DNA of 64,000 nt. Source: Morchella semilibera (lineage: Eukaryota; Ascomycota; Pezizomycetes; Pezizales; Morchellaceae). Below, in pieces: positions 12,174-23,751 of this stretch. The DNA lies in assembly GCA_009192285.1 (NCBI GenBank), contig WBVU01000018.1, positions 868,001 to 932,000 of the forward strand. The letters are read 5' to 3'. The notes beneath the pieces were generated by a model. The model did not search any database and had not been told where the DNA came from. It worked only from the letters and a program-made list of their open reading frames with translations. Within the stretch, counting starts at the first letter, position 1. Each line of letters begins with the position of its first letter. The position numbers and the translations under genes were made by a program.

Positions 12174-12349
12174 CCCACCGTCAATTCTCGAGAAATCCAC
12201 TATCCCCGCGTCGCCAAATCTTAATTCCGGGTGAGGAAATGGTATGTACCTGCACGAAGTCCGTGAAGTTTGGTTCGCCAATCCACCTTGGCCCGGACTT
12301 ACCACAGACAAATACGGGGATAGTGGATTGTTCGAGAATTAACGGTGGG
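12174..12349. mobile_element. MITE-like element with 35-bp terminal inverted repeats
   Basis: Ends at 12174-12208 and 12315-12349 are inverted copies (CCCACCGTCAATTCTCGAG... against CCCACCGTTAATTCTCGAA...) with about 3 mismatches in 35 bp. The 106-bp interior has no open frame. No convincing target duplication could be read. A second, partial copy 1.5 kb away (13829-13916) shows it is a dispersed family. Confidence 0.75.
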
Positions 12350-13367
12350 TATGTGTTTACTGAAGTAGTGCCTAGGTACATGTATTTACTGTTTACTCTC
12401 TCTCTGTCTGTCTGTCTGCCTCCCCCGATCTCCACAACATGGAGGCTGCCAGCCACAGACAGCATCTACAGACTCTACTGCCTAGGCAGGCATGTGAAGA
12501 TCTGCCCTCGGCTTGGGGTTGCGTTATGCATATTGTGATGCGTCGTCTGGACAAAGAGACGTACATACATAGGTAGTTGCACTCCCGGGGCTGAAGGTGT
12601 CTCAGAGAGCCGCCCCGTGGGGAGCTTTGGTTTGTGTGCTTATCGTGTGTTTGTGCTCTACATACAGGAGTCAAGCCTTGTCTGGGAAAGGGCGATATGA
12701 TGATGGGCACGGGGATGAATTGTGTGGGTTGGAGCGGACCTACGTCCTGTTCTACTCTGCAATACGGAGAGTATGTAGTGTAGCGCCGGTGGCTGCACTT
12801 TATCCTCGTTGTATCGTGGCCGTTTGCAGACGGTATATACTTGTAGCTACAGATGGCGTTATAGCTTTTCTTTCTTCCTTACTCATACAGTTGCTCTAGA
12901 GCGGTGGGTGGGGGTAGGGCGACCTGCATTTCCTCCTGCCATTGATTCCCCCAACGCCTCAACTGTGGACTGTCTCGCTACAGTGATGCGCACCTGGTAT
13001 CGAATATAGCAAAAAAAACAATACCTATCATCAGCATACTACACGCACCTGGGGCTGCCGACATAGGTATATGGACTCTCCTCTACTTGTCTGACTACGC
13101 AGAGGTGAAATCTCCACGACGATATCAAGCCTCCATCCTTACGCCGCCGGGATGTTCCATGTCCGTTGACGGAATGTAGGACCCCCTCGCCAACCGGATG
13201 ACGTCTGGTAGCCTAGGTGAGGGCGGCGGCAACCATCAAGTCGGGCCATGATTCCATCCATCTCGATATAACTATATATCCTCCGGGCCAAATGGTCTGG
13301 TCGTCTGGGATAACATTCCAGTACGTACTGTGCTAGAGGGACCACCCCGCGACTGCGAGGTCCTGCT

Positions 13368-13455
13368 TCCCACCTCCATATAGCCCTCTCCCACCTCCAT
13401 ATAGTTTTTTCCTCCAGTCCACTAGTTGCTCATCCAGCACTAGTTGCTCATCCAG
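13368..13455. repeat. Two adjacent short direct duplications
   Basis: CCCACCTCCATATAG occurs at 13369-13383 and again at 13390-13404. The 17-mer ACTAGTTGCTCATCCAG occurs at 13421-13437 and 13439-13455. They look like recent local duplications. Confidence 0.85.
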
Positions 13456-13828
13456 TACAGCTGGCCTGACTATATATGGCCCACCCCGGTAATCATTGTA
13501 GTTTTCTTAAACTCGCAAAAAGTATGTACATAGTAGACATGCACATGTAGATACTCCAAAGCCCAGCGACCACACCGGGCTCTGATATGACAAGGCAGGG
13601 CCCGGGAAACGGCGGTGTACTCTACGTATGTGGCAGCGGCCCCGCGGTATTACTGTGTTTCGTTTGGGGGTCTAAGGACAGCGTACCTGCCTCTCTACTG
13701 AGTGTTGGCGCCCCGCGCGCATGTGGGGGAGGGGAGATAGAGAGATAGAGTGGTGGGGTTGGTACTGTAGGTGGGTCATGGGGGCGGGTGGAAAAACCCT
13801 TACCCTTGGATTCTTGATACAAGCCGTT

Positions 13829-13916
13829 CAATCTCGAATAGTCTACTATGGACCCCCCCGTATGTGCATGTGGTAAGTCCGAACCAAACACTTCGCGGAT
13901 TCGTGCAGGTACCCAC
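13829..13916 (-). mobile_element. Partial, diverged copy of the 12.2-kb MITE-like family
   Basis: Aligns to the reverse complement of 12174-12349. It shares the CCGTTxAATxCTCGAA terminus, a TGTGGTAAGTCCG block, GAACCAAAC and TTCGTGCAGGTA, with an internal deletion of about 17 bp and no second end. Confidence 0.65.
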
Positions 13917-14638
13917 CTGGAATGAAGCGGAGATGGTGGGGTTTGTCGGGGGTGGCAGTGTGAGACTGCCTCACGGGCAACATGGCGGTCCGCGTTGGGA
14001 AAAAAATCGTGAACGTGGGCCTCTGGCTTAGTTAGCCACGAGCCCCCGATCCAGGGATCTCGGGTCGTTCACTACCGGGAACTTTATGGCAGATAACTTT
14101 GACTAAGCTGCATGCAGTGTGAGCCTGACGGTAGGTGACCATTGAGAGGTTTGTCTCCATCACGAGAGGTCACTCGGTCACGGGACTCCCTGGAACTAAC
14201 CGCCTACCCGGAAGAGGAGTGGACGTAGCTACGTGGGGTTATTTGAGGATGTAGGTGGGGCATCAGTTGGAGAAAGGGAGGCTACATGTAGCGAGGGTTT
14301 TCCGTGGATGTTCAACTAGGAGGAGGGTATAAACAGCATGTGAACCGTATTTAGGAATTCAGTGTACTCAAGGTGCATCCAGCAGGTATTGTTCTATATA
14401 GAGTGTCTATAATTACAAAATTGGTATATCATGTATGTGTACCCGCCCAATCTTCCATCTTGTCCCTCATTAATAATAAAATAAACCATACACTGTTTTT
14501 TTTTTTCTTTAAATCATATCAGTCCGACTTGTCCGACCTGTCTGTAAACACATTCTCCCAATACTCCACCAGATCCCTGACCACTAGCTTCCTCCTAGCC
14601 CTCGGAAACGTCATTGCGCCTGTCTCGCAGCCCTCGAT

Positions 14639-17600
14639 TCAGGAACCTCCACCGTAGAGCTCGTCGTCGTCACCTGCCGCGGAGTCTTCCCATTCGCCTG
14701 TGGCCGGGCCGGTGCTGCTGCCGCCGCCAAGATCTAGCTGGGGTCGTTTATGGAGACCAGAGTCTTCGAGAGGCTGTCCGGACCTGTCGAGGAGGAGGGC
14801 TTTGCCATTGTTGGGCTCGTAGGGCGGCGTTTCGCTCATGCTGATTTCGATGGCATTGCCTTTGCCTTTGCCGTTGTTTTGCGGCTTCTTTTTGCTCCCG
14901 TCGTCTTCGGCCTTTTCAAACTGTTCACGCACGCGCTGGTAGTGCTCAAGTTCCTTTGCACTGTTGTTTTGTCCTGATCAGTATCTTCGAAGAAAAAATA
15001 CTCGCCTTTCAAAAGGTGGGGAGAAGAAGTAATACCTAACACTACCCACGAGTTCGTTCCTCGCCTCTTCAAAGTCACCCTCTTCGACAAGAACAGTGGT
15101 GTCCTCTTCAGTCGCAACGTGGTCGAAGAAATAGGCAGTGCTCATACTCTCACCGCTCTGGCCGTTGAGGATCCTAATCTTTTCATCTACCCTGCCGGCT
15201 TGGCGGGTGATCGCCTTCAACATTGCGTCTGAGCACAACGCGTACAAGTCTGCACCCGTATACGTGAATGGCAAGGTCTCTGCTATCTTCCTCAGCGAGA
15301 GCGAGGGATGGAGCGCAAACCTATCCACAAATCAGTAACATATACCAAATATCAGAAGGGGTCATGTTCGTACTTCCTAGTCAACGCCTCCAAGATGGTT
15401 AACTGCTTATCATGCGTATCACTGACACCCAAGTACAGCATCTTGTCAAATCTTCCCGGCCTAAGTAACGCCGCGTCCAATAAGTCAGGACGATTGGTCG
15501 CCCCGATCACGAAAACACCGCCACTTCCCTCAGCACCTTCGCTCATACCATCAAGCTCCGCCAACAACTGGGACACAATACGGTCCATGACACCACCGGA
15601 ATCACCCTGGTTACCTCTCTTCGGCGCAACTGAGTCCAACTCATCGAAAAACACAACGCAGGGTCTTGCATCACGTGCACGTTGGAAGACGCGGCGTACG
15701 TTGGCTTCAGACTCTCCAATGTACATGTTCAGCAATTCAGGCCCCTTGACAGAGAAGAAATTGAGCGAGAACTCTGTTGCAATTGCTTTTGCCAGGAGGG
15801 TCTTTCCTGTTCCTGGCGGCCCGTAGAAGAGAATACCAGAGCGCTTCTTCATACCCTTAGCAAAGAGCTCTGGCCGCTCAAGTGGGAGCTGGATGGTCTC
15901 CATAACGGCGCTCTTGACGTTGGAAAGACCTCCAACGTCGTCCCAAGACACGTTGGGGATCTTCGGAGCGCCAATTGAGTCGGCGAAGTTTCGACGCGCA
16001 GCTTCGACTGCGACTTCGAAATCGCATTTGAGGATGCTGGTTGCTTCGTCTCCCCCGGCGATCTCGAGGTCTTGGACCGTTAGTGGCCCCTCGACGGATC
16101 CGGTATTTTTTATTCTTGCGCGGCATTTCTTTGCTAACTTTGAAATCCGCTCACCGCTAGCTGCGACAGCTCTCTCAACGACGTCGACTAAATCGCCTGC
16201 CACTAAAGCCGCAGTCTTGACTGCGACACCACTAAGCTCAACCTCCTTCCCGAGTCTAACTCTTCGCTCGTCTACAATTGCCTCCAAGAGCCCTGCTCTC
16301 TCTTTTTCGTCAGGCGCACCAACATCCATCTCATGTGTAAAAACATTACGCACGTTATCAGACAGTTTATCCACTTCTGTGGTGGTCGCAACAACAATCC
16401 TGAACTGACTAACGATGTCCTTCAACACTTCGCCCATCTTCCCCGCCGTAAGGGCTTCGATATGAGACAAGAGCAAAACACAGCTCTCCTTTCCACACGA
16501 CAGAGCCCTGTCTACTCTTGCCCTAAGGAATCCCTCTGTTTTAACGTCTCCTGACCCGCCGTCTGAAATGATGTCGTATGCATCAATATGGAAGACATGG
16601 ACCCCCACGTCCGACGCTGCCCTCATCGCAATCGTCCGCTTACCAATTGCTCTTTGGGTGCTTGTCAATAGAATCGCAATAGGCTGCAAACCTAGCTGTA
16701 TAGCTCTTGGGGACGTAGCTGCAGATACCAGCTCCCTTAACCGCCGCTGCGTTTGGTTAACATAGCGGTTTGGGAAAATCAACGCGGTAGGCTTGTTTTG
16801 TTCAATAGCCAACCTAACTGGTGGCGGCGACAGCCCAAGGTAATACTCCCATGTAGAAGACACTGTGGGTGGGATCTTTCGTTTCTCGGAGCCAGCTTGC
16901 ACCATACGCGTAGTTGCCGGGTCAACGAACACCACCCCACACCACACACCATCTTCTGTTGCTTCTTTCCGGTCTGCGCCTCGGCGACCAATTGGGCTCT
17001 TGTCACCATGATTTTCGTCGGAGGCAGAGACGATATTACCGACCTTGAACCAGGCGACACAGGACTTCTTACCGCCTTTACCGTCTTCGACGTTACTAAT
17101 TAGCAGCTCTTCCGCGATACCGTCTTCGCCGCTATCACCATAGAGACTTCTAGCTAAGACTTCGTCAATTCCCACACCAATGACGTCGCCTTTCTTCACG
17201 AGTCGCCGACAGGACTCAAAGTAGGATTTTAGCTGAAGTAGCAGTGAAGGCTGAAGTGCCCGATCTGTTGAGGTTGGTGAAGCGATACGTAGCAGTGTGA
17301 CTTCCTTGGCCGGGGGAGGAGAGGTAGGGCCTGGATCACGTAGAGACTTTGTGGGCATCTCAAATGGCGATAATACAACCTCGGTAGCCATGGCTACTAA
17401 AGGAGAGATGTTTGCAAGGAGAATAGGTGACAGGTAGACGATGCTAACTTCCCTCCTTAGCTCACCATCAACCTCTTTCCCCTTCCCATTACGTCTTTTC
17501 TTTTTCTCATTGGGTGAAGAGCTTTCCCAACCCTCAGGAAGCGAGTAGATCCTTACTGGGCGCCCAAGTTCTGCATCATCGCTCCGCATTGAGGAATTGT

Positions 17601-18998
17601 CACGTTGGTTCCGTGAAACGGGTCTGCTTCCATTTACACCTCTCATTAGGGGAACTCCCAGTCCGCGCCCTCGTGCTACGGCTTCAGCGGCAGTCCTGGC
17701 CGAGGTTAAAGCGGAGCCCTCTACTGGTGGGGATGGGAGTGATATCCTGACCCAGTCGCCAGAGAAGCAGCCCAACTTTGCTAAATCTCCTACTTTTACA
17801 AAAACTCGTGCCTCATCGTCGTCGTAGTCCTTTGGTTTGGGGAATAGGAGCCCCGACGGTATTGGTATTGTGAGCGATTGAGCCTTGAATTCCTTCCCCT
17901 GCCCGGCCGTGCTTGACTGTAAGCTAGAGTTTGGAGATATAGACCCATTGCGCATATATGGCGTCGAGTTCATACTCGAGTAGGACATTGGCCCCGGGCT
18001 GGGCAATGATAGGAATGTAGAAAATTCCAAATCACCCTCTTCCTCGTCTCCTAAGTCTTCACCCTCAGAGCCCCCATCATGCTCACGTCCACCACCCAGG
18101 ACTGTAATCCCATCGACCGCAGCCTGTTGCTTTCTCTGCATGCTCTCCCTCTCTTTCAAAATCACTATTTTTGTCTCCTCTAATATCAACCCCTGCTCTA
18201 CTGGCTCACAAATCTCAATCTTTGCTTGGCCTCTCTCAATTCTCCCATGTGCATACCGCAACGGCAACTCATCTCCCGCACGAACAATTTTCTGCGTTGC
18301 GAGTGCTTCTTTTACACGATCTTCAAGGTCCTGGTCGTACTGCGAGGTCATATTGGCAGGAACGCGGACGTTCACAATCACGGTATCTAGACCTGCAGGG
18401 ACAACATCCATCACAAGCACGCCGAGAGCTTTCGCGCCTTTTTCGCCTGCTGCAGAAAGCTGTGGGGGGAGGGTCATGGTATTTGGGAGCATTATCGTGG
18501 AGGGCGCGAGGCGCATAAACTGGGAGCTATCTGGAAGGAAGGTTACGGGGAAGATGGACCACTTTTTTGAAGCTGCCTCTCGCGCTGAGCTGAGAGGTGT
18601 TATGGCGATGTGGAGGGTCGGGGGTATTGGCTCTTCTTCGGGCTCCTCTGTATATAGCTATTAGAATTTTGAAATGAATAAACTGTGAATAACGAGCTAG
18701 CTAGCTTACCGTCATCAATCATGATTGTTTCCCCATTAATAATCTCGGGGTGCTGCTCGGGCTTCTTGGGCTCCTGTTTGATGAATCCAAACACATCTCT
18801 CCAGATGTCCTCAGAGACATATCCTACGTCGCCACGGAGCTCATCAACCACGAGTCGCGCCACGGTCGGTGCCCTGTTTTTCCGCTTCTTGCGGAGTGGT
18901 TGACGCGGCGGAGCTTGTTGCTGCGGCGTTGAAGCTGAAGCTTGTGAAGCCATTGCGGCCATGGCAGCCATGGCAGCTGGGTGCAGAGCTGGTGCCAT
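14639..18998 (-). CDS. PEX6: Peroxin-6, AAA ATPase of the peroxisomal receptor export complex
   Basis: Four exons, 18998-18710, 18647-15374, 15320-15036 and 14960-14639, phases consistent, give 1,389 aa, typical of filamentous fungi. The N-terminus has a basic stretch and then the Pex6 start (VARLVVDEL..GDVGYVSEDIW). A degenerate first AAA module follows, without a visible Walker A. The conserved D2 domain has NVSWDDVGGL, Walker A GPPGTGKT, Walker B VVFFDELDS, MYIGESEANVR and the second region of homology GATNRPDLLDAALLRPGRFD. The sequence then runs LTRKFALHPSLSL across intron 2 and FTYTGADLYALCSDAMLKAI. Pex1-Pex6 extracts ubiquitinated Pex5 from the peroxisomal membrane. The start is the Met of MAPALHPAAM. 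A DNA transposon is inserted about 300 bp upstream of it. Confidence 0.96.
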
Positions 18999-19291
18999 CC
19001 TGTCTTGTTCTGTCTGTAGAGGTAGGTAGGTAGGGTTTTTGTTTGCAGCTGGAATGATAAACCGGGGCTTACCGCGGGATCGACGGGTGAGGTTTGGGGG
19101 GGAGGTTGGGTTGGGGGGAGGTACCGAGGCCTCGGGAATGTTATGGGGGGTGCGTGCCCGGCCCGTGATCGTGGAAGGGTAGGTTGTGTTGGCTTGGCGG
19201 GGGTTTGACGCCGGTTTCCTGGTCAACGGGAGATGCGGCGGCGAGTGATTGGCTGTGCTGTGGTCAGCGCGCAAGCACCCGGCGCATATGA

Positions 19292-19297
19292 ACCAAC
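19292..19297. repeat. Target-site duplication, left copy (ACCAAC)
   Basis: ACCAAC lies immediately outside the left terminal inverted repeat and is repeated directly at 26634-26639 immediately outside the right one. Confidence 0.8.
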
Positions 19298-19329
19298 TAC
19301 GGGGGCACGTATAAACCAAATTGCAAAAT
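19298..19329 (+). repeat. Left terminal inverted repeat, 32 bp
   Basis: Begins TACGGGGGCACGTATAAACC and matches the reverse complement of 26602-26633 at all 32 positions. After it the two ends share a shorter imperfect block (GGCAACGCAACCACCAC against GGCAACACAACCACAAC). Confidence 0.95.
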
Positions 19330-19383
19330 AAAATACAAGGGATTGTGGCAACGCAACCACCACATCAAAGAAACATTGCCGAG

Positions 19384-20150
19384 TTTTTTTCCCCAATGGG
19401 AAGAACTAGACATGCTGCCGAGTCTTTTTTTGTATGGTATTGCTAATAGGGAATGACTAGACATGGTGCCGAGTCTTTTTTTTCCTTATAGGGAAGGACT
19501 AGACATGCTGCCGGGTATTTTTTGTTGTATGGTATTCCTGATAGGGAAAGACTAGACATGCTGCCGAGTGTTTTTTTATATTTATTCCAGATAGGGAAGG
19601 ACTAGATATGCTGTCGAGTGTTTTTTGTGTGGTATTCCTGATAGGGAAGGACTAGACATGGTGCCGAGTGTTTTTTTTGTATGGTATACCTAATAGGGAA
19701 GGACTAGACATGCTGCCGAGTCTTTTTTTATCTGATAGGGAAAGACTAGACATGCTGCCGAGTATTTTTTATATGTTATTCCAGATAGGGAAGGACTAGA
19801 CATAGTGCCGAGTGTTTTTTTGTATGGTATTCCTAATAGGGAAAGACTAGACATGCTGCCGAGTCTTTTTTTGCCTGCTAGGGAAGGACAAGATATGCTG
19901 CCGAGTATTTTTTTTGTATGATTTTCCTGATAGGGAGGGACTAGATATGCTGCCGAGTCTTTTTTTGCCTGCTAGGGAAGGACTGGATATGTTGCCGAGT
20001 ATTTTGTTGTATGATTTTCCTGATAGGGAAGGACTAGACATGCTGCCGAGTGTTTTTTTGTATGGTATTCCTAATAAAAAAGGACTAGACATACTGCCGG
20101 GTTTTTTTTATATGGTACACCTCTGATAAATATGCTGCCGAATATTTTTT
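19384..20150 (+). repeat. Left subterminal tandem array, about 15 units
   Basis: Units of roughly 40-55 bp with core GGGAAGGACTAGACATGCTG followed by CCGAGT, a run of 6-9 T and a TGTATGGTATTCCTGATA-like spacer. I count 15 clear cores plus one decayed one. Substitutions concentrate at a few positions (ACATG/ATATG, GCTG/GGTG). Likely transposase-binding sites and/or a silencing-prone region (inference). Confidence 0.95.
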
Positions 20151-20221
20151 CTTATAGTTGAAAATCCCTGGACATTAGAAACATTGAAAGAATAGTATAT
20201 TTTAATGATAACTGATTTTAC

Positions 20222-22044
20222 TCAAATACATTCTTCACCATCAGTCTCTTCACCTATGTCTTCATACCCTTCACTTTCCGAAACCTCCTCTGGTACAAAT
20301 AAATCCTCCCTTAAATTTGGTGGAATTCCACGTTCTCTGATGATTTGTGCTTCATTACTTACAAAATGATTTTCATTAGGGGGGTCAAGCAGATGTAGTT
20401 TGGGGTTTAAGTTACCCTTTGCTATATGGTGCTTTACATGACTCCTGAGAAAACAATACATGACAAAGTGTGATCTTTGTCCGTTCTCCTCTCGACCTTC
20501 ATAATTAGCTGGTAAAGTATATCCCCCTCTAATCAATAATCTTTCACACCAAAGTAACGTGGTTTCTGGTAAATATATATCATGATCTAGAGAGATTATT
20601 AATCAATTAGCACTAAATCCAGAAAATCGAAATAAGGAATAGTAATTAATTACCATAGCCTGTAACTCTATTTTCGAGAATCTGCAGTTTGGCAATTGAA
20701 GGAATAGAAGCATAGTTTTTAACATTATCTGGTGGATAAAAATAATTATAGTACGGCACACCAGTTGGTAAGTTGGGTCGGTTTTTCTGTGCTCTAATTC
20801 TATGAGAATTCCAGTTATCTACAAACTGGTGTAGTTTGTTCCGAATTATTGGCATATATATGTATAATAAGCTGATAATATCGTCGTCTGACCCATCGAA
20901 GAGATTTGAGTTCTGTAATTCGACAAAGTATCTCTATTCCAATTGTTAGCTATATGTCTGTTTAGAGTGAATGATATCCATACCTTCCACTCGATTTCCT
21001 TGCTTTTAGATAATTGTGCCCACCATGACTCAATCCTGACATTTTTGGTTGATGTCCCATACATGAAGGTATCAGAGAGGGAAATTTCTGAATCCTCCTC
21101 TTTATGTAGCTCCCAATGTCCGTCGGCAATCATCATAGTTTCGGTGCCTCTATCAGCTCTTAAAAATTTAGGGAATATATTATACTCCCTAACAGTTTGA
21201 AGATACTGGCTTAAAACACTAATACCAGTCCTTGCAGAAACTCCACAATAAAACCAGGTAATAAAACGTGAGTAGGCATCGATAGCAGCATAAATCTCAA
21301 TACCAAACATCTCAAGCTTCATATGCCCATCTATAGACCAACACCAGTTGGGTCCTGGACAAGAGAAATATGCATGTTTTCGGTTGACATCTTTAGTCCT
21401 AGCATCTACTCCTGCTGGGTCAACAATTTTCAAAGCTTTTCGGATCCTCTCACTTGTAATAGAAATTGATTAGCTGTCAACAACTCTTCAAATAGTAAAA
21501 AGACCATTTCTTACGCTGAAGCTACAACACCTAAGCTCCTGAGATGTACCCATACAGCTCTATGACCCGACAATGTTATTTCTCCCTTTAGCAATTCTTC
21601 CTCAATAATTTTCTTAAGGTAATTGTCGGCATTTTTTATGTCTCTAGTAAGAGTCTTTCGTCGCATTCCCATTGAATATCTTATTCTTATTAGGCGTCGC
21701 ATTTCAATCTGAAAACCGTGAATCTTGAGTACCTATACTAATATTAGTTTACAGTAGATTATAGGATTAATATTATATACCCGTAAAATCTGAACATCAC
21801 TTAGGTGCTGTTTCCAAAAGAGATATGCAAGCTGTATCCTGAGCTCAGGGCAATCCTGAGATTTTGTATTTTTCGTAAAATCCCACCTCTTCAGTTGAGC
21901 AGCCAAAGAACGTGGTGAGCAGTAAAATTGAAGTTTTTGGAGTTCATCTAAAACCTCCTTTAGCGTATGGTCTTGCTCTATATAAAGCTCATGAATAAGA
22001 TTCCGGTATTGATTGAAAGGTAAACGTGGAGGTGCCATTGACAT
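20222..22044 (-). CDS. Transposase: N-terminal Clr5-like domain plus DDE integrase-type core
   Basis: Five exons, 22044-21781, 21732-21515, 21452-20984, 20933-20654 and 20586-20222, with short consensus introns, give 531 aa without an internal stop. Residues about 5-55 (APPRLPFNQYRNLIHELYIE..TLKEVLDELQ) resemble the fungal Clr5 DNA-binding domain. A second helical region runs LRVLKIHGFQIEMRRLIRIR. The integrase core has the triad D202 (WCWSIDGHMKLE), D261 (FLRADRGTET) and E302 (NVRIESWW), a DD40E spacing. It ends with the family-typical MPIIRNKLHQFVDNWN and RAQKNRPN segments. The C-terminal tail is acidic. All catalytic residues are present. The family is widespread in fungal genomes as integrase-core proteins. 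It should bind the terminal and subterminal repeats of its own element (inference). Confidence 0.92.
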
Positions 22045-22247
22045 TCAGGTGTTGCTATGAATAATGTTTAAGCAAAGAAAAAAGTGAAAAGTGTGATTAC
22101 TTATTAATTTTCGACAATAAAACATATATGTTATTAGCCCTAAAATTGTTACCGTTGTCCCACAAAGTACCAACAAAACTTACACACAAATATACATCGC
22201 TTAAAAAGTATAGTAGCTTTTTAATTATCAACATACAGCATCACAAT
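22045..22247. promoter_or_regulatory. Divergent intergenic promoter inside the transposon
   Basis: About 200 bp of AT-rich DNA separates the start codons of the transposase (-) and the SUMO-motif gene (+). The two genes must share this bidirectional control region. No specific site was identified. Confidence 0.5.
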
Positions 22248-23751
22248 ATGGACGAAAAACCAGCTGGCCGATTCTGCTCTCAGAGTTTGGAGGGTAGAGA
22301 ACATAAACCTTCTCCAGATTTAAGATATGAATGCTGTGGAAAGTTAGTTCCGGCTTCACTCAAAATCGATACTGCTATTCATTCGGCTACTACATCTCAA
22401 CATACAGCTAATTACAATCCAATCAAACAAAAATTAATCAAAAGAAAACGAATGAAGGGCAGTCAAGGCAAGTCCTCACTTGTTGCACCTATTATCGATC
22501 TCATTTCTAGCCCATCGGATTCGGAAAATGAAAGACAGAAGCATGGAGAACACAGCATAGGATATAAACATACAGGGGGGGGACTTATCAAAAATGAATC
22601 TCACTTTTCTCATACAAATTCATGCAAAACAGGTCAGTTACGGTCTATTTCCCGGATAATCATTGAAGCTGCCCGGCAGAAATCAATTAAATCGTCACAA
22701 GCAGAAGCAAACCAAAAAAAATTCGGAAGCAAATTTGGACTCTCAGATCCTCCCCCGGCAATGGCAAAACCAACTATGAAATCAGATGGATTTAAAGTCT
22801 CTGATACCCGAAAGCTATCAATTTGGTTTAATTCCACTCCAACTAGTTCACCAAAAACCGGTTCTACATATTGGAGCGAATTTGTTCAAGTTGGTAAGTA
22901 TTTCCTATAATTAATTCACTATTTTCAAAATACTCATTTTTATTAATAGGTGTTTCCTCAAAGCTATTTTCTGACTTGCAAGAACCACTTTCGGGCCCCT
23001 TGCATGAATATATTAAAACAGAATTATTAGAAAAATCCACTGCATGGATTGAGTGGTGTAAACGCAGACCAAAACCAACTGACAAAAAAAGAACCTTATC
23101 TTATGTTCTTGCTACTGGTTTTCATTTAAAGGAAGGGCCCCATTACTTAGAGGTTATGGAGCATATACCTTTGACAGCTGGAGAATTGCTAAGCAATTTT
23201 CCTAATGGAACTGGTTCTGGGGCAGGCCGGATCTTTATCATTGTTGAGGAATTCTATGATGATGAGGATAAAGAGGATATCTCGATACCTTCGTTGGGGA
23301 AGCAAGGACACAAAAGACAAAGATGTATACTTTCATCCCAGAAATAGATTTATTTAACATCTGCTAATAATTATATAGCTTTAGACAGTTCACTCGAAAT
23401 ACCAGTACCAAAGATTAAAAAAGAAAGGTTCAGAGGTAGAACTATCAAAAAGGAGATCAAGCAGGAGCCGATTTTAGAAGAGAGGGAGGGGGAAACGAGT
23501 TCGATAGGTTCTGCTAGTGATTTTACTGAGCATGAGACTCTCAGTGATGAGGAATTAGAGGGTATTTTAGGTGAATGTTTGAAGGTAAATTAAATTATCG
23601 TACCCTTATTATTTCTTATTAATACTAATTAGCTATTAAGTTGTCACCACCCATAATTCAGGAAAGAAAGGTAAAAGAGGCGGAATTACCTTTTGCAGAT
23701 CCACCGGCGGAAGGAACTAGATCTAAGACGAGGGGAAAAACTGCTATTTAA
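22248..23751 (+). CDS. Transposon-encoded orphan protein with SUMO-interaction and sumoylation motifs
   Basis: Four exons, 22248-22893, 22950-23324, 23379-23584 and 23662-23751, phases 1, 1 and 0, give 438 aa. I know no homologous family. Visible features are a basic nuclear-localisation-like KRKRMK (65-70) and a classical SUMO-interaction motif PIIDLISSPSDSENE (hydrophobic core at 82-86, then Ser/acidic). A globular-looking central part runs from WSEFVQVGVSSKLFSDL to YVLATGFHLKEGPHYLEVMEH. Three psi-K-x-E sumoylation consensus sites cluster at IKKE 353, IKKE 363 and IKQEP 367, followed by an acidic region and a basic tail. The start at 22248 avoids an AT-rich leader; an upstream in-frame ATG exists at 22128. 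It is divergent from the transposase and convergent with the demethylase gene. A role linking the element to SUMO-dependent chromatin is inference. Confidence 0.82.

Larger units (their letters stand above)
11180..14638. other. Large intergenic region, 3.5 kb, with repeat debris
   Basis: The P450 leader is GA-rich (GGAGGAGGA) and followed by CACCCACC repeats (11360-11382), then GTCGTC repeats (11519-11540). A MITE-like element, a partial copy of it and short tandem duplications are listed separately. No protein-coding gene or tRNA was supported. Confidence 0.5.

Noticed and set aside
19338-20150. CRISPR-like appearance of regularly spaced repeats at the transposon ends
   Set aside because: The host is eukaryotic, spacers are similar to each other rather than unique, and the arrays are symmetric within TIRs.
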